In this document: piece by piece, positions 1 through 7,324 of the stretch
How positions within the stretch are numbered: the stretch's first letter is position 1
Layout of the letters: every line of letters starts with the position of its first letter
NCBI GenBank assembly: GCA_025449775.1
Contig: JANWIS010000097.1
Location: 1 to 10,033 of the forward strand
Length of the DNA: 10,033 nt
Direction: 5' to 3'
Source: Ignavibacteriaceae bacterium
Lineage (GTDB): Bacteria; Bacteroidota; Ignavibacteria; Ignavibacteriales; Ignavibacteriaceae
Notes under the pieces: generated by a model
Told to the model about the DNA's origin: nothing
What the model saw: the letters and a program-made list of their open reading frames with translations, nothing else
Database searches by the model: none
Made by a program: the position numbers and the translations under genes

Positions 1-507
1 AAAATCTACCTCCAGATTTTGCTTCATTGAATTCAGCCTGGCGATTTCCAATGCATCTGTTGAAACATCAACCCCGACTACAGATGTCGTTGGTAAATTA
101 TTTTTTAATGCAAGTGCAATACAACCGCTTCCCGTACAAAAGTCTACAATCGATTTCGGCCGGTCATTAAATTTACTCGTATCCTTTAATATCCAATTCA
201 CCAGCTCCTCTGTTTCTCGTCGTGGAATAAGGACATTACTATTTACAACTAAGTTCATCCCATAAAACCATGCACTTCCCAATACATACTGAATTGGTTT
301 ACCGGTAAGCAGTTCTTCTAAGATTATTTGGAATTTTTTTATTGCTTCACTTTCAAGCAAATTCGATTTATTGATGCTGATGTCGATTCGTTTGAAGTTA
401 AGAATGCTTTCAAATGCGAGAATTGTAATTTGCTCAGCTTCATTGGATTCATAGATCCCTGATAATTGAGAAACGAAGTAATTATAATAGTCACCGACAG
501 TTTTCAC
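1..507 (-). CDS. prmC: Peptide chain release factor N5-glutamine methyltransferase PrmC (N-terminal part, runs off the left edge)
   Basis: PrmC (HemK) is a cytoplasmic SAM-dependent enzyme that methylates the glutamine of the GGQ motif in release factors RF1 and RF2. I translated the minus strand from 507 to 1 and obtained 169 residues with no stop. They include the helical N-terminal domain (about 1-75), the family motif IPRRETE at about 94-100 (usual form IPRPETE) and SAM motif I, DFCTGSGCIALAL, at about 122-134. The acidic end of the next strand (VVGVDVS, about 143-149) follows. The catalytic NPPY motif would lie beyond the left edge. The start is a GTG at 507-505. The same frame stays open upstream to a TGA at 621-619 but holds no ATG, and the GTG gives an N-terminus of the usual family length. 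The gene is divergent from the DinB-like gene, with 132 bp between them. Confidence 0.93.
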   Translation of the reverse strand, partial: MKTVGDYYNYFVSQLSGIYESNEAEQITILAFESILNFKRIDISINKSNLLESEAIKKFQIILEELLTGKPIQYVLGSAWFYGMNLVVNSNVLIPRRETEELVNWILKDTSKFNDRPKSIVDFCTGSGCIALALKNNLPTTSVVGVDVSTDALEIARLNSMKQNLEVDF

Positions 508-575
508 ACCGCTAAATTGGGAATAAAGATTCCAGGAATCAAATTTCAGGAACTGTCCGTTTTCATTTATAGTTT

Positions 576-583
576 CAAATTTA
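576..583 (-). promoter_or_regulatory. Candidate -7 box for prmC
   Basis: The minus strand reads TAAATTTG here, a full match to the Bacteroidetes -7 consensus TAnnTTTG, 68 nt upstream of the proposed prmC GTG. I see no TTTG at the expected -33 spacing. In such A+T-rich DNA the match could be chance, so this is a weak call. Confidence 0.25.
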
Positions 584-639
584 TTTCGTTCTTTGACAGA
601 TACTATAAATTCGTTTCTTCAACGGTAAATTTTTTTAAA

Positions 640-1179
640 ATGTTTTCGGAACAAATCAAAGCAATAACACAAAAAGTTGAAGATGAATTCGGGAAATTAA
701 ATGACATTCAATTAAACTGGAAACCTTCCAAAGAAGCCTGGAGCATTGGTCAATGTTTTGATCATATAATAAAATCGAATGAACAATATCTTAATAAATT
801 AAAAGTTGTTATCCTCCCTCAGTTTAAACAAACTTTCTGGGAAAGATATAATCCACTAACAAAGTATACAGGAAAGAAAATGATTCTTTCTTTGGGGGAA
901 GTTGTCACTAAAAAATATAAAAACCCGCTGATTTTCACTCCTTCAAAGAATATTTTTTCTGCAAAATTAATCCCATCCTTTTTCAATCACAATGAGAGTT
1001 TACAAAATGTATTTATACAAATTGAGGAAGGAAATAGACTTGAATTTGTAATTACATCTCCCGTTGCATCCCTGGTAACTTTAAAGGTTAAAGATGTACT
1101 TGAATTAATTATTGTTCATGAAAAAAGGCATATCAACCAGGCTATGAAAGTTAAAATGAATGAAACTTTTCCATTATAA
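640..1179 (+). CDS. DinB-like (DinB_2 type) putative metal-binding protein, 179 aa
   Basis: The predicted protein is a small soluble helical protein of the DinB/YfiT-like four-helix-bundle superfamily. Seen in the sequence: a Trp-Ser near residues 34-35 followed by His42 (WSIGQCFDH), and a C-terminal HEKRHINQ with His160 and His164. The superfamily typically binds a divalent metal with three such histidines. Members include thiol-dependent S-transferases, but many have no known reaction, and none can be assigned here. The length of 179 aa is normal. I chose the ATG at 640. The frame is open further up to an ATG at 466, but that adds 58 residues with no family resemblance and would overlap the prmC start. 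No signal peptide or membrane segment is evident. The gene appears monocistronic: upstream is divergent prmC, downstream is a convergent gene beyond a terminator. Confidence 0.82.
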   Translation: MFSEQIKAITQKVEDEFGKLNDIQLNWKPSKEAWSIGQCFDHIIKSNEQYLNKLKVVILPQFKQTFWERYNPLTKYTGKKMILSLGEVVTKKYKNPLIFTPSKNIFSAKLIPSFFNHNESLQNVFIQIEEGNRLEFVITSPVASLVTLKVKDVLELIIVHEKRHINQAMKVKMNETFPL

Positions 1180-1192
1180 TTTCCCCAGTATA

Positions 1193-1224
1193 ATAAATAA
1201 AAAAACCCCGGATATTTCCGGGGT
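1193..1224 (-). terminator. Rho-independent terminator of the T9SS protein gene
   Basis: The stem ACCCCGGA (1205-1212) pairs with TCCGGGGT (1217-1224) around a 4-nt loop, giving 8 perfect base pairs. Read on the minus strand the stem is followed by seven T (1205-1199) and then ATTTATTA, which is the intrinsic terminator layout for the gene ending at 1257. On the plus strand the hairpin lies 25 nt after the DinB-like stop codon and is followed only by TAAACTT, so it may stop that transcript less efficiently. Confidence 0.88.
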
Positions 1225-1256
1225 AAACTTAACCTATTACTAAACTCTATCACTAA

Positions 1257-2180
1257 CTAATTTTTTTTCAGAATTATTTTTCTCGACATGGAATTTTCAC
1301 CTACGGTTACTTTTAAAATATAACTACCGTCATCACTGTCTTCAAGGTTAAACTCTTCAGTATATTTACCTTCAAAATTCCTGCTTCTATTTTTGAAAAC
1401 AACTTTTCCGGCAACATCCATTATTTCTACTAAAACATCACATTTATTCTCTACATTAAAACTTACTTTAAAATTACCTGCTGTAGGATTTGGATAATAT
1501 TTAAATGAGCGAACCCCCGGAATATTATCATTCTCTTCTGTTTTAATGTCCTCTTTTTTATTTCGTTGTTCAGTATTTTTCTGTGAATAATTCTTTATAA
1601 CAACTTTATTTCCCTTTTTGGCAAAAACGATATCCTCATCATTTAAATTGATATTTTTTCCATTGTCAATAATAATTACCCTACTTTTAGAAAGATGATC
1701 TTTAAAATCATCATCAATCTTATAATTCTTTATGAATTTTTTAATATGTTCACTATCAAACATTGACGAATCTGAAAACAAAAATTCCAGGTCTTTAATT
1801 GAACCATCATCATCTTTATTCAGATAGATAATATCACACTTCAATTTTTCGTTAAGGTTTTCAAGGCAATCATTCAGATTTCGGATTGAAATTTCAATTT
1901 CCTTGCTGATCTTATCCGTTTCTGCTGAAAGTTGCTCAAGTTTACCTTTATCTATTATAATTTTTTCAATATCTGCTTCATCAGTCAAAACAAAAGAAGT
2001 ATCAAAATTATGTGTGATACCATTTTGAGTATTACTGATACTAATGTGAACATTACCATTTTCAATTTCTGTATTTACGTTTTTGGTTTGAGCAAAAGCA
2101 ATTGTTACACTAAAAAGGATGAAGGCAAGTGCAAGTGCCATCCACGCAATAATTTCTCGGAGTTGTAGTCGGTTGAACAT
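1257..2180 (-). CDS. Exported protein with T9SS type A C-terminal sorting domain, 307 aa
   Basis: The N-terminus is a Sec signal peptide: a charged stretch, then a hydrophobic core at about 13-30 ending AFAQ. The C-terminal 80 residues (about 228-307) form a typical type IX sorting domain: YYPNPTAGNFKVSF at the start, a central MDVAGKVV, then GSYILKV and the basic end RKIILKKN. This predicts export to the periplasm, passage through the T9SS, and surface attachment or release. The part between has no domain I recognise. It has a beta-like section (about 35-65), a helical and possibly coiled-coil stretch (about 68-115, with Cys105 and Cys115), and an Asp/Lys-rich section before the sorting domain. 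ATG 2180 is preferred, though Met14 would also leave a signal peptide. The gene is divergent from the two-component operon, shares its repeat-bearing control region and ends at a strong terminator. Function is unknown; an adhesin or a secreted stress protein are both possible. Confidence 0.88.
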   Translation of the reverse strand: MFNRLQLREIIAWMALALAFILFSVTIAFAQTKNVNTEIENGNVHISISNTQNGITHNFDTSFVLTDEADIEKIIIDKGKLEQLSAETDKISKEIEISIRNLNDCLENLNEKLKCDIIYLNKDDDGSIKDLEFLFSDSSMFDSEHIKKFIKNYKIDDDFKDHLSKSRVIIIDNGKNINLNDEDIVFAKKGNKVVIKNYSQKNTEQRNKKEDIKTEENDNIPGVRSFKYYPNPTAGNFKVSFNVENKCDVLVEIMDVAGKVVFKNRSRNFEGKYTEEFNLEDSDDGSYILKVTVGENSMSRKIILKKN

Positions 2181-2200
2181 GGTGGTTTAATTTTATCTCA

Positions 2201-2208
2201 CAAAGTAA
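2201..2208 (-). promoter_or_regulatory. Candidate -7 box for the T9SS protein gene
   Basis: The minus strand reads TTACTTTG, one mismatch from TAnnTTTG, 20 nt before the ATG at 2180. This would give a short leader of roughly 13 nt, normal for Bacteroidetes. No TTG is present at the -33 position. The GTTAA repeats lie just upstream instead, which would suit an activator-dependent promoter. That last point is inference. Confidence 0.35.
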
Positions 2209-2230
2209 ACTCACTATTGATAGCCCGGAG

Positions 2231-2288
2231 GTTAATACGCCGTTAATCTCTGTTAAATATTGGTTAAATTTCATGGTCAATTGTTAAT
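2231..2288. promoter_or_regulatory. Phased GTTAA direct repeats, putative operator of the adjacent response regulator
   Basis: GTTAAT at 2231 and 2242 and GTTAAA at 2252 and 2263 share one orientation. Their spacings of 11, 10 and 11 bp put all four on one face of the helix. GTCAAT at 2276 and GTTAAT at 2283 are further, out-of-phase copies. OmpR/PhoB-family regulators characteristically bind tandem direct repeats of 5-7 bp at 10-11 bp spacing, and a gene for such a regulator lies in the operon that starts 20 bp away. The block sits in the divergent region, so it could act on both promoters. Measured from a minus-strand start near 2194, it covers about -37 to -74. On the plus strand a possible -7 box TAAATTTC (2265-2272) overlaps the fourth repeat, which would fit autorepression. 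Binding by this particular regulator is inferred. Confidence 0.5.
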
Positions 2289-2308
2289 GTGGAGTACATT
2301 TACCAGCA

Positions 2309-3943
2309 ATGATTAAAAAGAGTTTTAAGGTCATTATTTTACTTATGAGCATTGCGCTGATAGGCATTATCAGTTTGCAACTTTACTGGATTCTGCACGA
2401 CATTCGAATCAAAGAACAGCAATTTGATCAATCGGTCAGCCAGGCAATGAATGCAATCGTCGACCGGATTGAAACCAACGAAGCATTGCAAATTCTCAAC
2501 GAAAGAGTTTTCAATATTGATCCTGCACGCATCAGCCAGCTGATCATCCGTGATACCGCTTCATTTGTCCCGATTATTATTACTGATACAACCATTGAAA
2601 TACCAAATCATGCTGTAAAGCCGCCACCAATAGTGGATGACCTGGATAATGCCGACATCAACATTGAATTTCACAGGCCTGGAAGCAATCAGACTTTTTT
2701 ACGGGTACAACGTCGAAACATAATTCAACGGGATTCTATTTCACAACATACCATTCAGAGTTCCAGAATCACACGAATCTATGGCGACTCCGCCGAGATT
2801 GTAATAAGGCGTAATGAAGAAAAAATCAAGGCACGAATAGAAAAACTGAGTGATGTAATGGAGAAGATGGCCATCGAATTTGCAGGGCCGGAAAATGATC
2901 TTCATAACCGCCTCGATTCAACACGGCTTGATTCAATTATAAAATATGAACTATCTAACCGCGGAATTAACCAGGAAGTAAATTATGGTGTACTGAACGG
3001 GAATAAAAATTCATTTTTTCTGTCAAAGACTTCTGTACCCACCAATGAATTATTGCATTCAAAATATAAGACACTGCTTTTTCCAAACGATATTATTTCC
3101 AAACCGGATTACCTTATATTACATTTTCCGGGCGGAATGAAGCATGTACTTTCATCGATGTGGATCATGCTACTGGGATCAACCATTTTTACATTTATTG
3201 TTATTTTTGGTTTTGCCTATACGATTAAAGTAATATACAGGCAAAAGAAGTTATCAGATATAAAAAGTGATTTTATCAATAACATGACGCATGAGTTCAA
3301 AACACCGATAGCAACTATTTCATTAGCTGTTGATTCAATTAAGGATCACCGGGTTCAATCCGATAAAGTAAAATTTGACTATTTCACTAAAATTATCCGC
3401 GAAGAAAATAAGAGAATGAATGCACAGGTTGAAAATGTGCTGCAGATGGCATTAATTGAAAAAGGAGAATTTATTATTAAGAGAGAAGAAATTAATATTC
3501 ATACAATCATTCAGAATGCTGTTGAGTTCATTTCTATACAGGTTGAAAATAAGGAAGGAAAAATAATCAGCCTGTTGAATGCAACTTTTCCCATTCTCTT
3601 TGGTGACTCAATTCATTTGTCGAATGTCATTTTTAATTTATTAGACAATGCAAATAAATATTCTCCCTTCAAACCGGAGATATTAATTGAAACAAAGAAT
3701 CTGAAAAACGGGCTGACCGTTCGGGTATCAGATAAAGGATTAGGAATGTCAAAGGATACACAGAAAAACATATTCGAAAAATTTTACCGTGTTCCAACGG
3801 GAAATATTCACGACATAAAAGGATTTGGCCTTGGATTGAGTTATGTAAAAGCAGTTATAGAACAACACAAAGGATGGATAAATGTTGAAAGTGATCCCGG
3901 AAAAGGAAGCACTTTTGAATTTTTCCTTCCAACAGGAAAATAA
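2309..3943 (+). CDS. Membrane sensor histidine kinase, RprX-like, 544 aa
   Basis: This is the sensor of a two-component pair in the inner membrane. Order of parts: membrane helix 1 at about 8-28; a periplasmic region of about 250 residues (30-283); membrane helix 2 at about 284-309; a dimerisation/phosphoacceptor domain with H-box NNMTHEFKTP and phosphorylatable His328; then the ATPase domain with N-box NLLDNANKYS (443-452), G1 box DKGLGM (475-480), F-box FEKFYR (489-494) and G2 box GFGLGLSYV (505-513). All catalytic boxes are intact. There is no HAMP domain after helix 2, only a short linker. The periplasmic sensor matches no named domain I know, so the stimulus is unknown. The gene is first in an operon, 14 nt before its regulator. 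The start MIKK directly before helix 1 suits the family. Promoter candidates are weak: TACATTTA at 2295-2302 would leave almost no leader. Confidence 0.93.
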   Translation: MIKKSFKVIILLMSIALIGIISLQLYWILHDIRIKEQQFDQSVSQAMNAIVDRIETNEALQILNERVFNIDPARISQLIIRDTASFVPIIITDTTIEIPNHAVKPPPIVDDLDNADINIEFHRPGSNQTFLRVQRRNIIQRDSISQHTIQSSRITRIYGDSAEIVIRRNEEKIKARIEKLSDVMEKMAIEFAGPENDLHNRLDSTRLDSIIKYELSNRGINQEVNYGVLNGNKNSFFLSKTSVPTNELLHSKYKTLLFPNDIISKPDYLILHFPGGMKHVLSSMWIMLLGSTIFTFIVIFGFAYTIKVIYRQKKLSDIKSDFINNMTHEFKTPIATISLAVDSIKDHRVQSDKVKFDYFTKIIREENKRMNAQVENVLQMALIEKGEFIIKREEINIHTIIQNAVEFISIQVENKEGKIISLLNATFPILFGDSIHLSNVIFNLLDNANKYSPFKPEILIETKNLKNGLTVRVSDKGLGMSKDTQKNIFEKFYRVPTGNIHDIKGFGLGLSYVKAVIEQHKGWINVESDPGKGSTFEFFLPTGK

Positions 3944-3957
3944 ATAATAACAAATAC

Positions 3958-4659
3958 ATGAAAAAGAAAATTAAAATTCTCCTTGTTGAAGATGATCCGA
4001 ATTTCGGATCAGTTTTAAAAAACTATCTCGAGTTAAACGACTACGATGTAAAACTCTGTAGCGATGGAGCTTCCAGTTATGAAAATTTCGTATCCGGAAA
4101 ATTTGATATTTGTATTCTTGATGTAATGATGCCACGAAAGGACGGATTTACTTTAGCCAGGGAAATCCGTGAAAAAGATGAACAGGTTCCAATCATTTTT
4201 CTCACCGCAAAAACAATGAAGGAAGATATGCTTTCCGGCTTCCAGGTTGGAGCAGATGATTATATAACCAAACCTTTTGATTCGGAAGTTTTACTCTATA
4301 AATTAAAAGCGATTTTAAAAAGAAGTGCTGACAAAACACTGGAGTCTTCACAAAAAGAATTTAAAATAGGTAAGTATAATTTTCATTACGATCACCGCAC
4401 CATTTCACTCAATAATAGTTCAGAAAAACTATCACCAAAAGAAGCTGACTTACTTCGATTACTTTGTCTTTACAAAAATGAACTGCTTCCGAGACAAAAG
4501 GCGTTGAAAGAAATCTGGGGTGACGATAATTATTTCAATGCCCGTAGTATGGATGTTTTTATTACAAAACTCAGGAAATACCTGAAAGACGACCCTTCTC
4601 TGGATATCATCAATATTCATGGTAAAGGATTCAGAATGATTGATAATGCTAATAATTAA
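3958..4659 (+). CDS. rprY: OmpR-family response regulator, RprY-like, 233 aa
   Basis: This is the cytoplasmic DNA-binding partner of the upstream kinase. The receiver domain (about 5-120) has the acidic pair Glu11-Asp12-Asp13, the phosphoacceptor Asp55 in ILDVMMPRKDGF, the switch Thr83 (FLTAK) and Lys105 in ITKPF. The winged-helix domain (about 136-228) has the recognition region NARSMDVFITKLRKYL and the ending INIHGKGFRM. These strings closely match what I remember of Bacteroidetes RprY (Bacteroides, Porphyromonas); that recollection, not a search, is the basis for the symbol. Length is standard. It follows the kinase by 14 nt, so the two are almost certainly co-transcribed. It probably binds the phased GTTAA repeats before the operon. 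No clear terminator follows it; the next gene has its own promoter. Confidence 0.93.
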   Translation: MKKKIKILLVEDDPNFGSVLKNYLELNDYDVKLCSDGASSYENFVSGKFDICILDVMMPRKDGFTLAREIREKDEQVPIIFLTAKTMKEDMLSGFQVGADDYITKPFDSEVLLYKLKAILKRSADKTLESSQKEFKIGKYNFHYDHRTISLNNSSEKLSPKEADLLRLLCLYKNELLPRQKALKEIWGDDNYFNARSMDVFITKLRKYLKDDPSLDIINIHGKGFRMIDNANN

Positions 4660-4787
4660 TAGCATTTCAATTAAAGTAATTCCTTTTTTCAACAACATTT
4701 TGTAGATATAGAATCCTTATAACCAGCTTATTGGAAATCTATTCAACCGGATATTTTTCATTAGTTTTGAATTTTATAATTTCCTTA

Positions 4788-4819
4788 TTTGGAATCATTC
4801 TAAATAATTATTTTCTTTG
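4788..4819 (+). promoter_or_regulatory. Bacteroidetes-type promoter of the porin-like gene
   Basis: TTTG at 4788-4791 and TTTCTTTG at 4812-4819 are separated by 20 bp, the expected layout of the -33 box (TTTG) and -7 box (TAnnTTTG), with one mismatch in the -7 box. Transcription would begin near 4826, about 17 nt before the ATG at 4843. This is the best promoter match in the window. Confidence 0.55.
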
Positions 4820-4842
4820 CGCCCTAATTAAACAATCAATCA

Positions 4843-6045
4843 ATGAAATCTATAATAGTATGTGTATTAGTCCTTTTTTCTCTGTCAGGTTTTACTCAAA
4901 CAAACACGGCAGAGGATTCCATGATATTCGGTAAAAATTCTTCTACTTCAATCGGAGGTTACGGTAATTATTTCTATCAATACAACAGCAATTTAAATAA
5001 ATCTGAAATTAACCTGGAAAGAACTGTTCTCTTTTTCGGACATAAATTTTCTGACCGGTTTTCTTTCTTCTCGGAAATTGAAATAGAAGATGCAAAAGTC
5101 AGTGGTGGTGAAGAGGGTGGTGAAATAGCCATTGAACAGGCTTACATTAAATTTTATGTAAGCAGAAACACTTATCTGAATGCAGGGTTATTTCTTCCAA
5201 GGATTGGAATAATTAATGAGAACCATCTTCCGAATACTTACAATGGAAACGAAAGACCAATGTTAGAGCAATTGGTTATTCCTTCTACCTGGAGAGAACT
5301 TGGAATTGGAATTTATACTCAATTGGATGCGCTTCCAATGAATTTAAGTTTTGCTGTACTTAACGGTCTTAACAGTTCGGGATTTGAACATGGAACCTTA
5401 ATTCGTGGCGGCAGGTATGAAGGTAGTAAGGCCTCAGCAAATAATCTTGCATTTACAGGTGCTGTACAATACAATATAAACAAATTTTCTTTCCAGGTAT
5501 CTGGTTATGCCGGAGGAACTGTTGGTTTTTCTCCTAAAGAAGCTGATAGTCTCAACCTCGAGTCGGGTCCATTAGGGACGCCTGTAATACTTGGGGAAGC
5601 TAATGTTCAATATAAAAACAAGGCTCTAACGATTAAGGCGCTGGCAACTACTGTGTCCATTCCGGATGCAAAACAAATTAATTCTGCATTTGCAAACAAT
5701 ACTCCTGAAAGTGCTTTTGGATATTATGTGGAAGCTGCTTACGATCTGATTCATAACAGGAAGAGTGAGAAAAAGCGTTCCTTGTTAGCGTTTGTTCGTT
5801 ATGAGAAAATGAATCTGAATTCTACTATTCCAACGAATGGAATTGAAGATCCGACATTAGATCAGAGTCATGTGATTGCAGGATTAACCTATTTTCCGAT
5901 TCCAAATATTGCAATTAAAGGTGATGTAAGACTTTCTCATACCGGTGATCAGAATCCATCACTTGTGATTAACCCGGATCCAACAGCTCCTCCGTTTGAA
6001 AACGACATCCAGTTTATTAATATTGGAATTGGTTTTTCGTTTTGA
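4843..6045 (+). CDS. Outer-membrane porin-like beta-barrel protein, 400 aa
   Basis: A signal peptide is clear: MKSIIVCVLVLFSLSGFTQ, with the mature protein starting near residue 20. The mature part is made of alternating amphipathic strands with many Gly, Asn and aromatic residues (for example SIGGYGNYFYQYN, FSFFSEIEIEDA, NIAIKGDVRLS). It ends GIGFSF, so the last residue is Phe, the usual signal for insertion by the BAM complex. This supports an outer-membrane barrel. The early GGYGNYFYQY and EQAYIKF segments resemble Bacteroidetes proteins annotated as porins of the phosphate-selective O/P type, but I cannot assign a substrate. The gene has its own promoter and no obvious terminator, and a Rieske lipoprotein gene follows 166 bp later on the same strand. 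Alternative: a non-porin barrel of the same fold. Confidence 0.8.
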   Translation: MKSIIVCVLVLFSLSGFTQTNTAEDSMIFGKNSSTSIGGYGNYFYQYNSNLNKSEINLERTVLFFGHKFSDRFSFFSEIEIEDAKVSGGEEGGEIAIEQAYIKFYVSRNTYLNAGLFLPRIGIINENHLPNTYNGNERPMLEQLVIPSTWRELGIGIYTQLDALPMNLSFAVLNGLNSSGFEHGTLIRGGRYEGSKASANNLAFTGAVQYNINKFSFQVSGYAGGTVGFSPKEADSLNLESGPLGTPVILGEANVQYKNKALTIKALATTVSIPDAKQINSAFANNTPESAFGYYVEAAYDLIHNRKSEKKRSLLAFVRYEKMNLNSTIPTNGIEDPTLDQSHVIAGLTYFPIPNIAIKGDVRLSHTGDQNPSLVINPDPTAPPFENDIQFINIGIGFSF

Positions 6046-6211
6046 TTCGATTATTAGAAATATTATTCTTTTCATAATTCTTTTTGTATTCTATTATTGG
6101 GAATTGTAAATTAATCTTTGTCTTATTTTACATTTCGGAATTAGAATTGTGAAATTTTCTTTCTTTGTAAATTACTATTTCGAAAAGTGTTATTGATGAA
6201 CATAATATACT

Positions 6212-6628
6212 ATGAAAAGAAGGGAATTTATTAAAAATGGGTGCGTATTATGTTTTGGAGGTGCAGCGATGTTAACAATTTTAGAATCCTGCAGTAATAT
6301 TCCGTTGTATAAAACTAAATCTGAGAATAAGATAGTAAGAGTTCCAGTGAATGCTTTTTTAAAGAGCAAATACCTTATTGTAATACCCCTTGACGTAAGT
6401 TATAATATAACTGTAATAAAAAAGACTGAAACAGATTTTCATTCCCTTGTTATGAAATGTACACATGCTGACAACCCTGTACAGTTTATTGGTAATGAAT
6501 TTAAATGTAGTTTGCATGGTAGTATTTTTGACAATTCCGGAAAAGTTAAAACAGGTCCGGCAGAAAAACCTTTATATTCGCTGGTAACAGAATTGATAAA
6601 TAATGAACTTATTATCAATCTGAAATAG
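6212..6628 (+). CDS. Small Rieske [2Fe-2S] lipoprotein, 138 aa
   Basis: The C-terminal half is a Rieske domain. Cys83-Thr-His85 and Cys99-Ser-Leu-His102 (CTH...CSLH) supply the two Cys and two His that hold a [2Fe-2S] cluster, followed by GSIFDNSGKVKTGPAEKPL, a normal Rieske continuation. The N-terminus combines a twin-arginine-like motif (KRREFIK) with a hydrophobic stretch and a lipobox ending LESC, with Cys27 as the lipidation site. It is therefore probably exported by Tat with its cluster already inserted and anchored by lipid on the outer face of a membrane. Cys11 and Cys14 lie within the signal. It is shorter than bc1/b6f Rieske subunits, and no cytochrome b is nearby, so an electron-transfer partner cannot be named. 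A weak promoter box, TTTCTTTG, lies at 6160-6167. The next gene starts 9 nt after the stop, so they form an operon. Confidence 0.87.
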   Translation: MKRREFIKNGCVLCFGGAAMLTILESCSNIPLYKTKSENKIVRVPVNAFLKSKYLIVIPLDVSYNITVIKKTETDFHSLVMKCTHADNPVQFIGNEFKCSLHGSIFDNSGKVKTGPAEKPLYSLVTELINNELIINLK

Positions 6629-6637
6629 ACCATACCA

Positions 6638-7309
6638 ATGAGCAATTTCTTAAGCTTGTTTATTTTCATTTCTTCGGTTGTCATCGGCCTGGTGCTAATG
6701 ATAACAGGAAAAGACATGCGTCGTGAAAAATTTCTGTTGTTGGTATCGTTCCATGTGATTTTCCTATTTGCCTTTATTGCTTCCCTCCTGCTTCAAAAAA
6801 ATAAGGATCATGATACTTACAATTATTTTTTCATGGCCTTTATCTGTTCGGGAATTGTTCTGAGCGGAATTTCCTGGCGAAGTCAATCCCCTAACTATTT
6901 TAAAATTTACTTCTCAATTTTTGCACTTGCTATTCCCATTTTTTTAGTCTCTCCCTCACTGTTGTTAAATTTCCTGCTTACTATGCGTTTCAGTGGCATC
7001 CAGGGACAATCGTTTCCGCTTGACAAGTATTACTCTATCGAAACTCAAAACAGCTTTAATACAAATACCGATCAGCCTCACTATAAAGTTATTTTAAAAA
7101 AAGGATTTTTTCATAAAACGGTACAAAGAGATTTATTGTTTGGCGGTAAATTAGATTCCATCAAAGTAATTGATAACTCTAATGGATTAAGTATGATCGT
7201 TCGTGGTTATACCAGTAAAATCACCTATGTCTCATCGGAAGTTGACAGTATGGATACAAACATTCTTTTGAAAGTAAATAAACAGGGAAATGTTGAGTAC
7301 AGGCTTTGA
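6638..7309 (+). CDS. Unrecognised membrane protein with C-terminal soluble domain, 223 aa
   Basis: I do not recognise the family. The first half has four probable membrane helices (about 4-23, 31-53, 62-79 and 88-116), separated by short loops with charged residues such as GKDMRREK. The second half (about 120-223) is polar, beta-rich and soluble, with no Cys or His cluster and no catalytic motif I know. The start at 6638 is 9 nt after the Rieske lipoprotein stop, so the two are probably co-transcribed and may act together in a membrane complex. The membrane part has few residues suited to bind haem or metals (His39, His58), which does not favour a cytochrome. Downstream there is a perfect palindrome but no T-rich terminator. 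The coding call rests on the uninterrupted frame, the hydrophobicity pattern and the tight spacing. Confidence 0.78.
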   Translation: MSNFLSLFIFISSVVIGLVLMITGKDMRREKFLLLVSFHVIFLFAFIASLLLQKNKDHDTYNYFFMAFICSGIVLSGISWRSQSPNYFKIYFSIFALAIPIFLVSPSLLLNFLLTMRFSGIQGQSFPLDKYYSIETQNSFNTNTDQPHYKVILKKGFFHKTVQRDLLFGGKLDSIKVIDNSNGLSMIVRGYTSKITYVSSEVDSMDTNILLKVNKQGNVEYRL

Positions 7310-7324
7310 ATTTGTTGATTCGTT

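Noticed and set aside
466..639. N-terminal extension of the DinB-like gene to an ATG at 466
   Set aside because: The extra 58 residues do not fit the family, would overlap the prmC start on the other strand and lie in what looks like the divergent promoter region. The ATG at 640 gives a normal-length protein.
1932..2168. Plus-strand frame opposite the T9SS protein N-terminus
   Set aside because: Antisense of a real signal peptide and helical region; Cys/Asn/Ile-rich translation with no family features.
2231..2288. CRISPR-like repeat array
   Set aside because: The repeats are only 5-6 bp and spaced 10-11 bp, far too short for CRISPR repeats and spacers. An operator explains them better.
4459..4698. 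Minus-strand frame opposite the response-regulator C-terminus
   Set aside because: Its coding part is the complement of the conserved winged-helix domain; no independent features.
4731..4934. 67-codon plus-strand frame before and into the porin-like gene
   Set aside because: It spans the porin promoter and overlaps the porin signal peptide in another frame. The porin start at 4843 fits the promoter and the export signal.
6439..6717. Minus-strand frame opposite the Rieske domain
   Set aside because: It covers the complement of the conserved CTH/CSLH segment and crosses into the next gene; no motif of its own.
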